Assembly (NCBI RefSeq): GCF_028476545.1
Contig: NW_026731827.1
Coordinates: 1,410,001-1,474,000, forward strand
Source of the DNA: Physella acuta
Taxonomy: Eukaryota; Mollusca; Gastropoda; Physidae
DNA: 64,000 nt
Direction of reading: 5' to 3'
Of the stretch, positions 1 through 38,131 are shown piece after piece. A program made the position numbers and the translations under genes. Position 1 is the stretch's first letter, and each line of letters starts with the position of its first letter. Under the pieces are notes generated by a model that was not told the DNA's origin, did no database searches, and worked only from the letters and a program-made list of their open reading frames with translations.

Positions 1-270
1 CCCAGGACTTGAACATAAACAATACGTCTAGCACCTCAGCCCGCCCCTTCTCGCCAACACACGTAATGAAAACAACAGTTGCCTCTCTTGTGTGATTCGT
101 TAACGGTTGTGTAAGGGTACACGATATCACCAGGCAGGCGATACGATAAGCAGGTGTGTAACACAGGTAAGTTGAATGTAATCAGGCTGAGGACGCCACA
201 AGGACAAAACGAGTAGATTTCATTACGATCAGCCATGTTTCTCTCTACCCAACTTCATTGATGACACTCG

Positions 271-640
271 TCTGATGGACATTTGCTGGCCGATTGAAAA
301 ATGTCGTATATGTTGGACATTTGCTGGGGACTGAAAATGTCGTATTTGCAGGACATTTGCTGGGGGGGGGGGGGGGGGGGCGGGCGGGCTGAAAATGTCA
401 CATCTGTTGGACATTTGTTGCGGACTCAAAACGTCGCGTCTGTTGGAAATTTGCTGGGGACTGAAAATGTCGTATTTATTGGACATTTTCTGCAGGCTGA
501 AAATGTCGTATCTGTTGGATATTTGTCGCGCACTGAAAATGTCGCATCTGTTGGACATTTGCTAAGTATTGAAAATCTCGTATCTTTGGGACATTTGCTG
601 TCTACTAAAATGCCGCATTTGTTGGATATTTCCTGCTGAC
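271..640. repeat. 36-bp minisatellite, about 10 copies
   Basis: Degenerate tandem units of about 36 bp built on GTTGGACATTTGCTGGGGAC followed by TGAAAATGTCGTAT. One unit contains a 20-bp poly-G run. Because 36 is a multiple of three, both strands show short open frames across it that have no coding meaning. Confidence 0.9.
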
Positions 641-1230
641 AGAAAATAGACCCTTGTTAAAATGCAGCCATTGGAATAGCAGTAGGTCCATTTAATTACG
701 TATTAGGTTTGCTTATAAAATATAATGTAATACTTGACATAAAAACAGGATCAATAAAGCTCAAAATCAAATCTTAACTAATTAGGTTTCTGGTAATTAA
801 AAGCACGCGTGTATGTCGTCATCTGTGTTAGAGTTAGATGTGCTCGTGATAACACACGACACAGGTGTACGACCAACGCGAGCCTTGAGACAATTTAGAG
901 GTTCATGTGAGGGTGGGGCATGGTTGTGTATGTGGGGGGAGGGGTATGTTTTTATAGAATTCCGTAAATTTTGGTTCATTGTACTCAATTTTATTTGGTA
1001 AGTTGTTTGCTTGAGTCTGATATATGCTGCCAAAAGTTTGAAACATAAAAACTAACTGAAAATTTTCCTATCTTAAATTATTTTTCTCTTTTCTTCATTA
1101 CTAGCTTTTTTTTCTTTTTGTGATATAGATCAAGCAGGGAAAAAAATCACATCCACTGTATGAAAAATACCAAGATACAAACTCTATTCGATTATTATCT
1201 CACGTGACCTTAGCGGACGAATCACGCTGG
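641..1230. other. AT-rich stretch without recognisable gene
   Basis: Upstream flank of the first AK promoter. I see no splice-bounded coding segment, RNA gene or mobile element here; it turns CpG- and GC-richer from about 1240 onward. Confidence 0.6.
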
Positions 1231-1339
1231 CTGTTGCATCCGAGCCCTTTACATTGTCTTGCGTGCGTTTTCATAGGATTGCCGCGAGGCCGCGGGGCCG
1301 AAGTTTTCGCCGGTTCGAATAAGGAACTCTCGTTTGCCC

Positions 1340-1352
1340 GTTACCAGGCAAC
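1340..1352 (+). promoter_or_regulatory. RFX X-box upstream of AK exon 1a
   Basis: GTTACCAGGCAAC fits the X-box form GTTRCC-N-GGYAAC, and the inverted symmetry extends four bases further on each side (GCCC/GGGC). It lies 12 bp upstream of the TATA box. RFX factors are known to drive ciliary genes through X-boxes; use here is inferred from sequence and position. Confidence 0.65.
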
Positions 1353-1363
1353 GGGCTGAAAGG

Positions 1364-1370
1364 TATAAAA
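1364..1370 (+). promoter_or_regulatory. TATA box of AK exon 1a
   Basis: TATAAAA lies 123 bp before the exon 1a start codon, which would place transcription start near 1395-1400. A CpG-rich block (about 1270-1330) and the X-box precede it. There is no need for an upstream noncoding exon. Confidence 0.65.
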
Positions 1371-1492
1371 GCTATCCCCCATCGCTGTTTAGGCCTGCGA
1401 CCACACTGTTTTGGAGAGCATCATCCTTTCTCCTACATCTAAATTTTTAATCGCATCTTTAACCATAGTGCTTTATCAAACGCATTTTCAAA

Positions 1493-27515
<26,023 letters not shown>

Positions 27516-27531
27516 TCAGTTGATCTTTTTA

Positions 27532-27541
27532 AATAAATAAA
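27532..27541 (+). terminator. Polyadenylation signals of AK gene A
   Basis: Two overlapping AATAAA hexamers 17-26 bp after the stop codon, in a 3' UTR almost identical to that of gene B. A further AATAAA near 28398 lies in sequence also shared with the B flank. Confidence 0.6.
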
Positions 27542-27559
27542 AATATTTTTAAGAAAACC

Positions 27560-28410
27560 ACAACTGTCAAACCATTCAATCCCATTTCTTGTTTTACCTT
27601 GATTAGAATTTTAATTAATCAGCTGCCAGTCCCCAAAATGTTTACTTGGATTTCAAGTGCATCCAATTCATATCTGATTAACATGGATGTTAGATTATTT
27701 ACAAAGTATTTAGATTGTTTGTGAAGTATGTGTATGATAATCAAGAAAACATTTGGAGCCAATGTGTTTTATATACATTGTTGATCTTCAAGTAACTTCT
27801 TATTTGTTTGAAAGAAAAGAGGCATAACTGTGATCGCGCAATATTCTACCTAACGAGCGCACACTGTTTACATATTTTATTTTGTACATCCTAGTGAAAT
27901 TGTGATATTTAAATTTTTTTAAAGTTACCTCTGTAACAATGATGTGGTGAATATTTTATCTTATCATCAAATAAATCAGCCAAATATTAATTCATTTTTC
28001 TGTTTTCCTTAAGTTTTTAAAATATGCACTTTAGTTAAATTTTGATAACAAACTCAGAAAAGTATGTGAGTGTGGGTACTAAATTTGTTTAACCCTACAT
28101 GAAATCTGAATAACATTTATAGGTCCAAATCCAAGCTAAAAACAATCTGTTTTAATTTAATTCTTACATAGGAAGCTGTTGATTCTTTTTTACCCTCTTA
28201 TAGTGTGACTGGCAAATTTAGTTATTGTAAGATAACACTGGTCTAGCTTATAAGATGTGTATTAGTTAGTGACAAGGGCAGCTTTAGCAGTTTACTGTCT
28301 TTGTTAAACCAGTTGCTTCTGTGATAAAAGAAAAGGTAAACTTGCCTAAATGCAATGTGTCCCTTTTTTCTGTATGTCCAAATTAATAAATTATTTGAAT
28401 AAAACTCTAA
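27560..28410. other. 3' flank shared with AK gene B
   Basis: Blocks in 27560-27720 and 28290-28410 align with 42385-42510 and 42660-42790, with indels between. The duplicated unit therefore extends several hundred bases past the gene. From 28410 to 29850 only AT-rich DNA with a short local duplication (28960/29030) is seen. Confidence 0.6.
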
Positions 28411-29869
28411 TCCACCTTACAGTGGCATTTGTTTGTGTTCTCTTGTGCTGAATCATATACATTTTATTAGCAATTATATAATTTTAATTATCTGTTTGCA
28501 TGGTGCTACTTAACAAAAAAAAATACTGGGAGATTTTGCAAAATTAAAAGTAAATATCGACAAATAACATTTGTCCTATACAAATGGTTAGCAGGGCAAC
28601 AACAGAAAAATAGTAATTTCTTCAAGTAGTTAGCCAAAAAGATGTATCCCCACTTGGCAGTTTTGACTAGAAGGACAACCTTTAATTAAGGTGATTCAAG
28701 AAAGCAACACCTTTGTATGTATTTTTAATTAATTCATTTTGCATTGATGGACATTTTTAAGGACTATAAACTTACTTTGAGGCTTGGTACTAATATAATT
28801 AAAGATGCGAATAATAAAGCTTCTTTGTACACTACTAATTATTGCATAGGTTGGTTTACATTGATAAGACCAAACTGAAAAGAATTAATTTTTTAAATGT
28901 GAAAGTAGAGAATAAAGGGTGAAAACTCTGACCAAGATTGATACTGTGAATAATTACATTGTTACTTCCCTTAGGCCACAGAGCATGCAGTTTATCGCAG
29001 GTTCAGCAATCACTCAAACCAAAAATTATTACATTGTTACTTCCCTTAGACCGCAGATTATTCACAAAATAATAGGTCTACATATTTATTTCCTCAGGCT
29101 GGACAACATTAACAATATTCTGCTCAATTAGCTACGGGTAACGATTCATTTTGTTTTAGCAACGTATGCCTTTTGCAACCCGAATGAATGTTTTTTTTTA
29201 AATTTATAAATACTCACTCCAAACATAATACTATCCAGTTGTTATAAGCCGAATAGTTGACTTACTGCTCTCTTTAGTTTTGTTTTACTCCCAGTAACTT
29301 TGCAAAATACTAAGCATGACTGTCTCATAGATTTTAGTATTCTCCCAGTTTTCTATTTTTAAAATCTCCGCGAAGTAAAAATATTTCAATGAATTTTAAA
29401 AGATATTTTAATCTAAATACCGAAAAAGATGTGATGATATCTGCTGACAGTCTTCGTTAATTAGTTTTCATTTTTATACTTGTAAGATCTCAGCAATTAA
29501 AAAAATACTGATGCTTTTAACAATTGTATACGTTTTTTACTTACCTAATGTTTTATGAAGCAGGGCAATATTTTTCTCAGCCAGATCAGCGCCTATAGAT
29601 GCGCCAGTCAAACTGTATCATGTCGCTCCACTTAAAACTTTTTTTAATGTTTCCATTTTGATTGCTTGTCTTCATTGCTTGGTATAGACCAGCAACTATT
29701 TCCACAGTCTTGGGCTATTCTCTCCAGCTGATGACGACTGACTGGAGTGTCGGCCTTAGGTTTCATTGCAAAATTTTTAATGGGTAAGAAATGTTCAACG
29801 ATCCTCAGTTTTAGGTTCAATCTAGTCTAGTGACGTAACTTAACCGCTGGGGTTGTGTCCCAAATAGTA

Positions 29870-30090
29870 AACCTTTGTTGCTCATGTCCTTTCTCACAGG
29901 AACCTGACAGCGGACAAACTGAAATAGAACATCTTTTTAAGGCTAGAAGTTTAGTTTTTGTTATATTCTTCCATGCCTTTGCTCCATACAGTAAAACATG
30001 TCTAGTCCCGTTCAGCTGTATGAAGCGCAGATGGTTTTTGATGCGGTTTTCGATGGGCAGAGCCTGAACTTGTCACCAGCGCCTCTCACC
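29870..30090 (-). pseudogene. Degraded LINE reverse-transcriptase C-terminal fragment
   Basis: On the minus strand one frame reads HVLLYGAKAWKNITKTKLLA, the pattern that ends many LINE reverse-transcriptase domains. Preceding residues (RIKNHLRFIQLNGT) fit. No continuous long frame exists; clade not assignable. Confidence 0.5.
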
Positions 30091-30887
30091 AACAAGGTCG
30101 ACGACTCCGGTTAATTAAGTATTGGTCTAGCCTTACTGTTGTGGACACTGAACCTATCTGCTGCTGGCTGCGTGATAGAGGTTTAGGGTCATCACTACTC
30201 TTTACTGAACGCAAGTCATTAGGTCAAGCTAGTCTTGCAAAGTTCATCGATGATATCCACTTCCGTTTCGTACAAAGTCCGGTGGCGAAAAAGATCAAGA
30301 AGAACAGCATTATTTAAATAATTTGTTTCGCATTCAAACGATTTTTTAAGAATTGGGTTTCATTTTTAAAATGCCAGTGTGCTCTAGCAGCTTTCAACGA
30401 ATGCTGTATTTTAGTTTTCAATTATTTTTTACACTCTGCTTAGTTATGAAAGCGAGGTAATGGTAAAGTCATGTAGAGATGCATAAATAAACTACAGGCC
30501 GGGTGTGTTTGTTTTAATTTAATGAAACTAGTGGATTAATGAAAAGTTCTATTACAAATGCACATTAAACTGCCTTCTGATCGTTAATTAATATAATAGA
30601 GTATATATTTTGTCTATCAACGTGTGTACAAGCTAGCGACGCCACCGATGATAGATACATTGACTGTAAAATACATTAATTAAATGGGGGGGGGGGCTTG
30701 TTCATAAACAACTGTATTCTTCTATAGGGATAAGTGGTCGGAATTTTGTGGTTATGTATGACGAGGGGTAGGTAGGGGGTTCATAAATTCCGAAGAGTAA
30801 ATGATTTTTAACACGTGTTTTGCATTTTAAAAGCCTGTTTTTTTATGTAATAGAAATTGATAAATATACTATGGGTGGGGGGGGGGG

Positions 30888-31079
30888 GGCGTGGTCGGGT
30901 CGGTAAAGCTTATGGTTGCTAAACCGAGTTCGAATCCCCGGACAGACGACGCTCGATATGTGGAGACAGCAACCCATCTAGGATAGATAATTCCAAAATC
31001 AAACGGTTGCAGTTTGCCCTGGGATGGCTGTGGAAGCAAGTCCGCTTGAGTAGATGAGGTTAAATCATCAAAAAAAATC
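30888..31079 (+). mobile_element. tRNA-derived SINE family B
   Basis: Head with A-box-like GTGGTCGGGTCGGTAAAGC and B-box GAGTTCGAATCC, then the conserved tail segment AACTCCAAAATCAAAC-like and GGCTGTGGAAGCAAGTCC, ending near an A-rich run. Homologous to 39842-40230. Confidence 0.8.
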
Positions 31080-31089
31080 ATTGACAACG

Positions 31090-32095
31090 TTTACGAATGA
31101 CCCTTTAGTCCAGATGCCATACTACATCGTAAGATGCAAATAGTTAACTACATGACTAAAACAAAGTCTAGAAAGAAGCCGAGAATGTAGAAAAAGGACA
31201 TGTTAGCTTAGTTTCAAGCAAAGACTAGTTAGAAATAGTAATAAAACTTCGTTAGATAAAAAATTAGGCTGCAAAGATATGCAGATAGTACATAGTCTAT
31301 TTTAAAATGTCATTGGCTATGACCTCAAGTTTAACGGTATTTTACACGTTGACCTCCAGCAGTAACCAACACGGCCACAACAGCCAACACTAATCCACGA
31401 CATTTATGCACACTGATATCACCATCGAACGGGCAAAGTCTTCTGTGCGCTGTTATCAAAAGCTCAGACGTTGGCGATAAAACAAGAATGATCTAATATC
31501 TTAAGGTGTTTTTTTTTCTTCGACTGGTTTAAAAAAAAATCCCGCTTTATTAACTAGCTACCGACACAGTGACACAAACCCGGGCCTAGTTTGATCAAAT
31601 CAGCCATGTTTCTATCAGTGTGTTAGACCCTTATCTTGACTGACTCAACGACGTTAACCCTGGATCTAAATGCTGGTTAAAATGGCTTGTAATTAGCAAC
31701 TTGTATTAGTCCATTTGTATTGTATTATTCCACTACAACACACAAAAAAAAACATGCACAACACACCATAACAACGAGATAACTTTTCTGGTTTCGTCTG
31801 GGCTACTTGGTAAAATAAAAAGATGAATACGAAGACCTATTCGACAAAAATTAAAATGTGTTTTTTTAATTAATGTCTGAAAAACCTTGCAGTGTCATTT
31901 ATTTCCTTGAACTAATTATTATAGATCGTTATACTAGTTTATTTAACGTAGATTACGAGTATTTTTTTTTAAAGATAAGTCTTGTAGATCTATATTCGGG
32001 ATTTTAAAAAATAGTACTTTCAGTAATCTAAAAAAAAATGAAAGAAACCAACTGTTGTTTATTCCATTGCATATTAGTATGCATATCGGTTTGGT
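31090..32095. other. Gene-free intergenic stretch
   Basis: AT-rich with A- and T-runs; no recognised element between the SINE and the LINE. Confidence 0.5.
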
Positions 32096-32099
32096 AAGT

Positions 32100-34172
32100 C
32101 AGCTCCCTAAAACAATGTCAGTCTGCATATAACCTACATATACAATTACATCTGTCCCGATCAAGCCATTTCTGAATGGCTTCGCATTTTCTATACTAGA
32201 TCTATATATGACAAACATATACCTAAAATATCTAAAATGGTTTAGACTACAAACAAACCTTCTTGGTTTAACAACAATATCGAATCTGCAATTAATAAAA
32301 GAGACTGGCTTAGACAAAATGGAACTACTGAAGACTTTTGTACGCAAATAAATTATGTCAAACTGCTCATGCGTAGGTCGAAGAAGGAGTATTTAAATAA
32401 GTTGCTGTCAGGCAAACCGAATTCCAAATCTATCTGGACTGCCATAAATTAAATAATTAGAAGAAAAAAACCGCACATGCCATACAGCAAGACATAGCCA
32501 GATATATGCTGATGACTTCAACAATAGTTGTATATCATCTGTAGCGCTTAACACAGATGCTGATTACACAATCAGTGAGGAGCTTAAAAATGTTTGTAAT
32601 TCTGCTCACCGTGGTAGGACAAAGCTGCTAATTCCGAAGTTTATGTTAGCCTTAGATCTCTTAAACCGTCTACAACAATTTCGTTTGATGGCATCTCTAA
32701 TAAAGTATGAAAGATTTCAGCTCCAATAATCTCTGATGTTTAAATCTATATCTACAAGCTCTGTCTTACCAAGAAATATTACCCGAAACATTTTATGCAT
32801 GCTAAGGTTATACCACTACACCAAAAAAGGTAACATCCAAGATGCAAATAACTACAGGCCAAAGTCTATACTTTCTTCCCTCTTCAAACCATTAGAAATG
32901 CATATAAACAAATGCATGTCAAACTACCTAGAAAAGCATAAGCTTTTCCATAGTAATCAGTCTGGGTTTAGAAAGCTTTATTCTTGGCACACAGCTTTTA
33001 TTAAAATGAATGAAAACTGGCTCAAAAATATTAACAAAAACCTGTTTTGTGGGACGCTGTTCGTCGATTTTAGAAAAGCTTTTGATTCTATTGATCACAC
33101 CATACTTCTTAAAGAACTAATTACTTACAAATTCTACGAATTTACAGCTAGGTTACTTCACTCCTTTTTATCTAACATATCTCAACGCGTGTTTCACCTT
33201 AATATCATTTCTTCACATACAGGGGTTCCGCAGGGCTAAATCTTAGGTCCTTTACTTTTTTCTTTATGCATTAATGATCTTGCATTGCACATCGACGCAG
33301 GTCAGTGCGAGATTTGCGCTGATGATACTTCGTTACACATCTTTGCAGACAGCGGTGACTCACTTCCATTCACCTCATTACGCATAGACAATACAACCAT
33401 TGAACAGGTTAACAAATGCCTAGGATTTCTTTATTACAACTAATATACTTTCATTAAATAAAAAGATATATATTATTATTAATTCATGTTTTAGTATAAA
33501 ATATTCCACAAAACAGCCCCCTCTTACTTTGGGGTCGTCCATAAATGACGTCACACTCCTAGGGGAGAGGGGAGGTCGGTCATTTCATGACGATGTGTGA
33601 TGAGGGCGAGAGGGGGGGGGGGGGTCAGATGGTGCGACGTCACACTTTTGCATTATAAAAAAAGAAATGTTAGAAAACGAATTTTAGACGTTATGTCGCG
33701 TTTTAGAAAACTGTTTTAATAAATTGTAATAGGAATTGATTAAAACACTCTATTTTGACAGATTTCAGAAAAGATTTTGGAAAAATATCGATGTTTAAAA
33801 AACATTCAACTGCAATTTTGAGGGGGGGGGGGGGGTTGTAGGCTGAGGTGTGACGTCATTTTAGGGGGGGGGTCTGGCTTTTTGTGACGATGTGTGACGG
33901 AGGGGAGTGGGGGGGGGGAGGTAAAAATCGTCAAAATAAGCGTGACGTCATTTATGGATGACCCCTTATCAGACCTATTTTCTTTTAACACAAAACTAAA
34001 TCGTCGTCTTAGTTTACCGATCCCATATACAACTTTTTTCCAAAAACATAGCTTCGCATACTCTGGTTTTAATTTGTGGAACAATCTTCACAATAAAACA
34101 AAACTATCTAGATCTGAAAATATATTCAAAGCTAAACTAAAACAACAATTATTTAATGACCTCCCTAACTGA
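32100..34172 (+). pseudogene. CR1/Jockey-like LINE, decayed, interrupted by a MITE
   Basis: Pre-RT linker SWFNNNIESAINKRDWLRQN (about 32255) and RRSKKEYLNKLLSGKP; RT motifs NNYRPKSILSSLFKPLE, FVDFRKAFDSIDH, TGVPQG, and the catalytic CADDTS near 33320; C-terminal FNLWNNLHNKTKLS ending DLPN-stop at 34172. No endonuclease domain was recognised, so it is 5'-truncated. Several stops and frame changes break the 32-33.4 kb part. The reading resumes immediately after the MITE at 33531-33965. A likely 3' UTR with TTGATTTGAATAAA follows to about 34415. Confidence 0.85.
33531..33965. mobile_element. MITE (Harbinger-like) nested in the LINE
   Basis: Ends are inverted repeats GGGGTCRTCCATAAATGACG plus TCAC, about 24 bp with one mismatch. 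The LINE frame Ser-Tyr...Leu-Ser-Asp-Leu is split exactly at the element, and the flanks TTT/TTA suggest a TTA target duplication with one change. TGACGTCA-containing G-rich blocks recur inside. A 3-bp TWA duplication is typical of PIF/Harbinger; the superfamily call is tentative. Confidence 0.8.
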
Positions 34173-34785
34173 CTCATTGCAACATTTCTCATTTATCTAT
34201 GATATTATACTCTTATTCTATCTTATTTTGTATTATAGCTATATAATATTATTTCTTTATTCCAATTTTTTTGAGTGCAGTGTCTCTACTGCTGAATTGC
34301 TTTTTAAAATGTTGTTATTCAGTTGTTTTGTTTTTTGTTTGTTTTTAAACGACCAATGTGAAAAAAGGTCTCCGTGCCTACTGTTGTATTGTTACCGTTA
34401 TTGATTTGAATAAATTTTAATACATTTGCTCTAAATGTAAATAAATGTTTGGCATGCAAATGCAAAAAAAAAAATGATAAAATTTTAATTTTATTTTTAA
34501 AATTCACAAAATAAAAGCACGAATTTGCACAGCTGCTGAATCATGCAGTGGCGCTTCTTCAATTTCTATCATTTTTCACTAATTTATAGAACTAAAATCC
34601 TGTTTGAAAACAAGGCTTTGGTTCGGCGAATAACTCAAGATAACTTTCAAGTTGGTTGCAATTTTTTTTCTTAAGATACAAGTTTCATAAGCCTTAAGGT
34701 GCGCAAGCGGGTTTATCTTTTTGAGCCTAGTGTGTTGTATCGAGAAATGTGATTGGTTCAAGAAACTGCGTCATACGCCCTTGAA

Positions 34786-34798
34786 CACGTGACGTAGA
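34786..34798 (+). promoter_or_regulatory. CACGTGACGTA box upstream of AK exon 1c
   Basis: Overlapping E-box (CACGTG) and CRE-like (TGACGTA) motifs about 120 bp before the exon 1c ATG, with an inverted CCAAT (GATTGG) near 34751. No TATA box or X-box was seen. Promoter role is inferred. Confidence 0.3.
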
Positions 34799-34829
34799 TT
34801 ATGCTGATGAACTAAATAGTTCTTTTTTG

Positions 34830-34841
34830 TCTTTATTCTAG
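34830..34841 (+). other. Possible 3' splice site in the exon 1c leader
   Basis: A pyrimidine-rich run ending TCTTTATTCTAG|GTGACA, 70 bp before the ATG. If used, exon 1c has an upstream noncoding exon. Exon 1b has a similar GTGACAAAG leader segment without the AG. Confidence 0.35.
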
Positions 34842-34911
34842 GTGACAAAGCAAGAAAGCAAAAATAAAGTTTAATAAAAAGAAAAACTAATATTAGAACT
34901 TAAATTAGAAA

Positions 34912-35077
34912 ATGGCAGATAATATATGTGCTGAGAGCGAAATTTTGTATAGGAGACTGCTGAATGCAACCGACTGCAAGTCACTGCTTAAACAAAATTT
35001 GACGAATAATATTTTCACCAAATTAAAATGTGTAAAAACTAAATTCGGTGGAACTCTCGCTGACTGCATAAGATCAG
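34912..35077 (+). CDS. Arginine kinase first exon 1c
   Basis: Encodes 55 residues plus one base: [18 protein letters not shown], then [10 protein letters not shown] and [13 protein letters not shown]. Donor TCAG|GTAAGG, phase 1. More diverged from 1a than the bodies are from each other (for example KQNLTNNIF versus KKHLTQEVF). Confidence 0.85.
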
Positions 35078-38000
35078 GTAAGGCAATCTAACTTGTAGTG
35101 GAAGAAATCCATCTTTTAGTTAAGCTTCGAAACGCGATAATTTTTCATTTTTAAATATAGATCTAGATCTAGATTTAGATCTATTTAAAATATAGATTCT
35201 AGAATCTGGATCAAGAATCTAGATCTAGATCTAGATCTATAGACTCGTATAGAGTATAGAGTATTCTTGAGTCCTAGACTTACAGAACTAGTCTAGATAT
35301 CTAAATCTGTAGATCTTGACATTCCGAATGGTGCCGATCTGTGTTTTAATAAGCTATTAACTGGAATAAAAGCAGACTTTCTTAATAAAATAAACTGATT
35401 TTGTTTTTCCGTTTTGGTTTCAACCCCTTGAATAACGTCACCCGATGTGGTCCGCACTTTCTCCCCCGCCTTGTGACATTCGTGCGTACGCATTCTAGAT
35501 CTAGAATCTAGATCTAGAATCTAGATCTAGATCTAGATGGAAACAATTATTGTATTTATTAAAACGCTGGCTTAGTACCTAGATCTAGTGATACATCTGT
35601 CTAGAAAAAATGTTTCGTTGCTGAACATTGTCTTAAATCAAGATCTAGATTATTACATTATACATATCTAGATCCAGATATTAATATCGTTGCACAGACA
35701 CCTGATTTTAAATGAAAAGACGTAAATTAATGAGACGGCGTGGCCTTGCAATGGAGCGCTAGACTCCTAACCAGAAAGTCTGGAGTTCGAATCCGGGTTC
35801 AAGTCAAGAGATTGACCCTGTCCACCTTGCTCTGATGGGTACCTAACTCACGTTCGGGAAAGTAAAGGCGGCTGGGCATAGTGTTGACCATATATCCCTT
35901 CATATGCCGAGGTCATAGAAACAGATAAACTCTACTCCACTTGCCCCATGGGCCGTCAGATTGAACTTAAGCATTGAAGTGCCGTTGTAATGTTTGTTTT
36001 ATCCTGTCATTCTTTCATCAAACACAAACTAGGCCAAACAGTTGTTTGTAATGAAGATGTAAAGTGTTTCTCTAGTTCTACACATGATTTAAGACGTTGC
36101 TGAAGTGCCAAATTGTGGGGTGGGGGAGAGGCCAAATTTTAAAAATAATTAGACCGTTGGCGCTCTAAAGAAATGGTTAGATCTAAATATAGTTTATGCA
36201 TTTGGTCTTTTTTTTAATCTTCTTCTCGTTAATGCATTTGTAACATACTTCAAAACTTCAGTCCACTTCCTGTTGGAATAGTCGCGCGCACCTCTAGATC
36301 TACTTGCCTGAACGCCTCAGTTCGGTTCGTGAACCAAATCCCTGTGTTAACCAATCATAGCTGGGCATACCATGCCTTGATTCGTGGAAAGTGTACACGA
36401 CTTGGCACGATGCTAGCCATAAAATAATAAATCCTTCAACTGGTCAACAAAAAAAAGCTGGTGAAATGAGTTATGAACGGATTCTTTTATTGCATCACAT
36501 TATCTTTCCGTGGGTTGTGTAGTTTGCAGTCCAATATTTTAACACTGCTTCGACAAATTTATAGATCTAATTTCCTTAAGTTTAATGCTAATGACCTAGA
36601 GAAAATAGCTGATGTTAAATTTATATATATAAAGCAATGTATGTCTATGTGTGCGTGTGTGTGTGTGTCTTTTATGCATTACTACACCTCTCATCGCATC
36701 GCCGTGAAACTTTGGGAAGTTGAGAATATTCCTGGTGAGGTTTCTGCGGAAACATTTTTTTTTCAAATTCGCTGGGGTGGCGCCCCGGTAGGTCGCGATT
36801 TTTTTTCTCTATATACTGTATATAAAATTAAAAGTCGATTGCGCTTTGACACCGTTCATACGATCGCCATCAAAGTCTGGGGAGTTGATTAAAACACTCC
36901 AGGTGAGGTTTCTGTAAAAAAAATCTTTTTTAATTTCGCAAAAGTCGATTGCGGTTCGACGCCGTCTATCCGAAACCATAAAACTTTAGGGAGTTGATGA
37001 ATACTCCGATAAGGTTTCTGGGGGGGGGGGGGGGGATAATTTTGCATGGGCGGCCCCCGGCAGGATGCGATTCGACGCCTTGGTCTTTCCCGTGAGCGCT
37101 ATGGCGACTACGCTCGGCCTAAACAGTGTGATAGACAATGGATAAGATGGGGCGTTACAGTCGCTCACTATATTGAATCAGGCGTGTCCGCTGGCGCCCT
37201 GGTAGGGTGCGATTTGGCTGCGAACAAAAATTTCAGTTTCGGCCCCCAAAGGCTCACATGCGCCGCTGAGGGCCATGTAATACGTTTTATTTTAATATTC
37301 AGAAACATTAACCAAAGTTAGATTATTAACTGGGATGTTTCTCTTTGTTCGTAAAAAAAATTCAAACAGTTTTGTCATTTTACGAATGATGAAATTAGCA
37401 TCAATTGTTTAGAGGATCCAATCAGAAATTGATATTGAGCATCTAATAATAAACCATTAGTAACGCTAACATATTGCATCAGTCACACTGATGTTTAAAA
37501 CACCTCAAATGTTTATTTTACGTGTTAAAGAAATTCTAAAGGATTCTATTTGGCACTCTGGGTTTCCTATTAGCACAATGGCGCCTATGTTAGTTTTAAG
37601 TAGCCAGGGGCCGTACGCGGCACCTCTGCGGTAGTTTAACTGGGGCTCCCGAGAGCGCCCCTCTACGTCCTTGACACATGGGTGGTCACCGAAGTGTTTA
37701 TTCTTCATTATTTCGCTGAGTGATTAACGTATATTTAAGGTTTTCACGCGGTAGTGTAGGTAAACCCGTGACCCGACAATTATGATCCAAGCTCAGGCAG
37801 AGGCGTAGCGACCCTTCCCGGCGCCCGGGGACAAACTTTTCGATTTGCACCCCCCCCCCCCCTCAAGATTTCGATTTGCACCCCCCCTCAAACTTTCGAT
37901 TTGCACCCCCCCCCTCAAGATTTCGATTTGCACCCCCCCCCCCTCAAACTTTCGATTTGCACCCCCCCCCCCCTCAAGATTTGGATTTGCACCCCCCCTC

Positions 38001-38100
38001 AAACTTTCGATTTGCACCCCCCCCCCTCAAACTTTCAATTTGGACCCCCCTCAACCTTTCAATTTATTTTTCCAACACATTTTGGCACCCGGGGACATAT

Positions 38101-38131
<31 letters not shown>

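Noticed and set aside
229-639. Opposed open frames of 109 and 112 codons
   Set aside because: Product of a 36-bp tandem repeat; both strands open simultaneously.
32099-32347. 82-codon minus-strand frame
   Set aside because: Antisense shadow of the LINE pre-RT region on the + strand.
35735-35810. Possible tRNA-Arg gene
   Set aside because: A- and B-box-like motifs are present but the acceptor stem does not pair and the sequence continues into a SINE body; same reasoning for 30888, 39842 and 40361.
36473-36892. 139-codon frame
   Set aside because: Crosses the left part of the Helitron-like element with GT-rich and T-rich runs; no domain.
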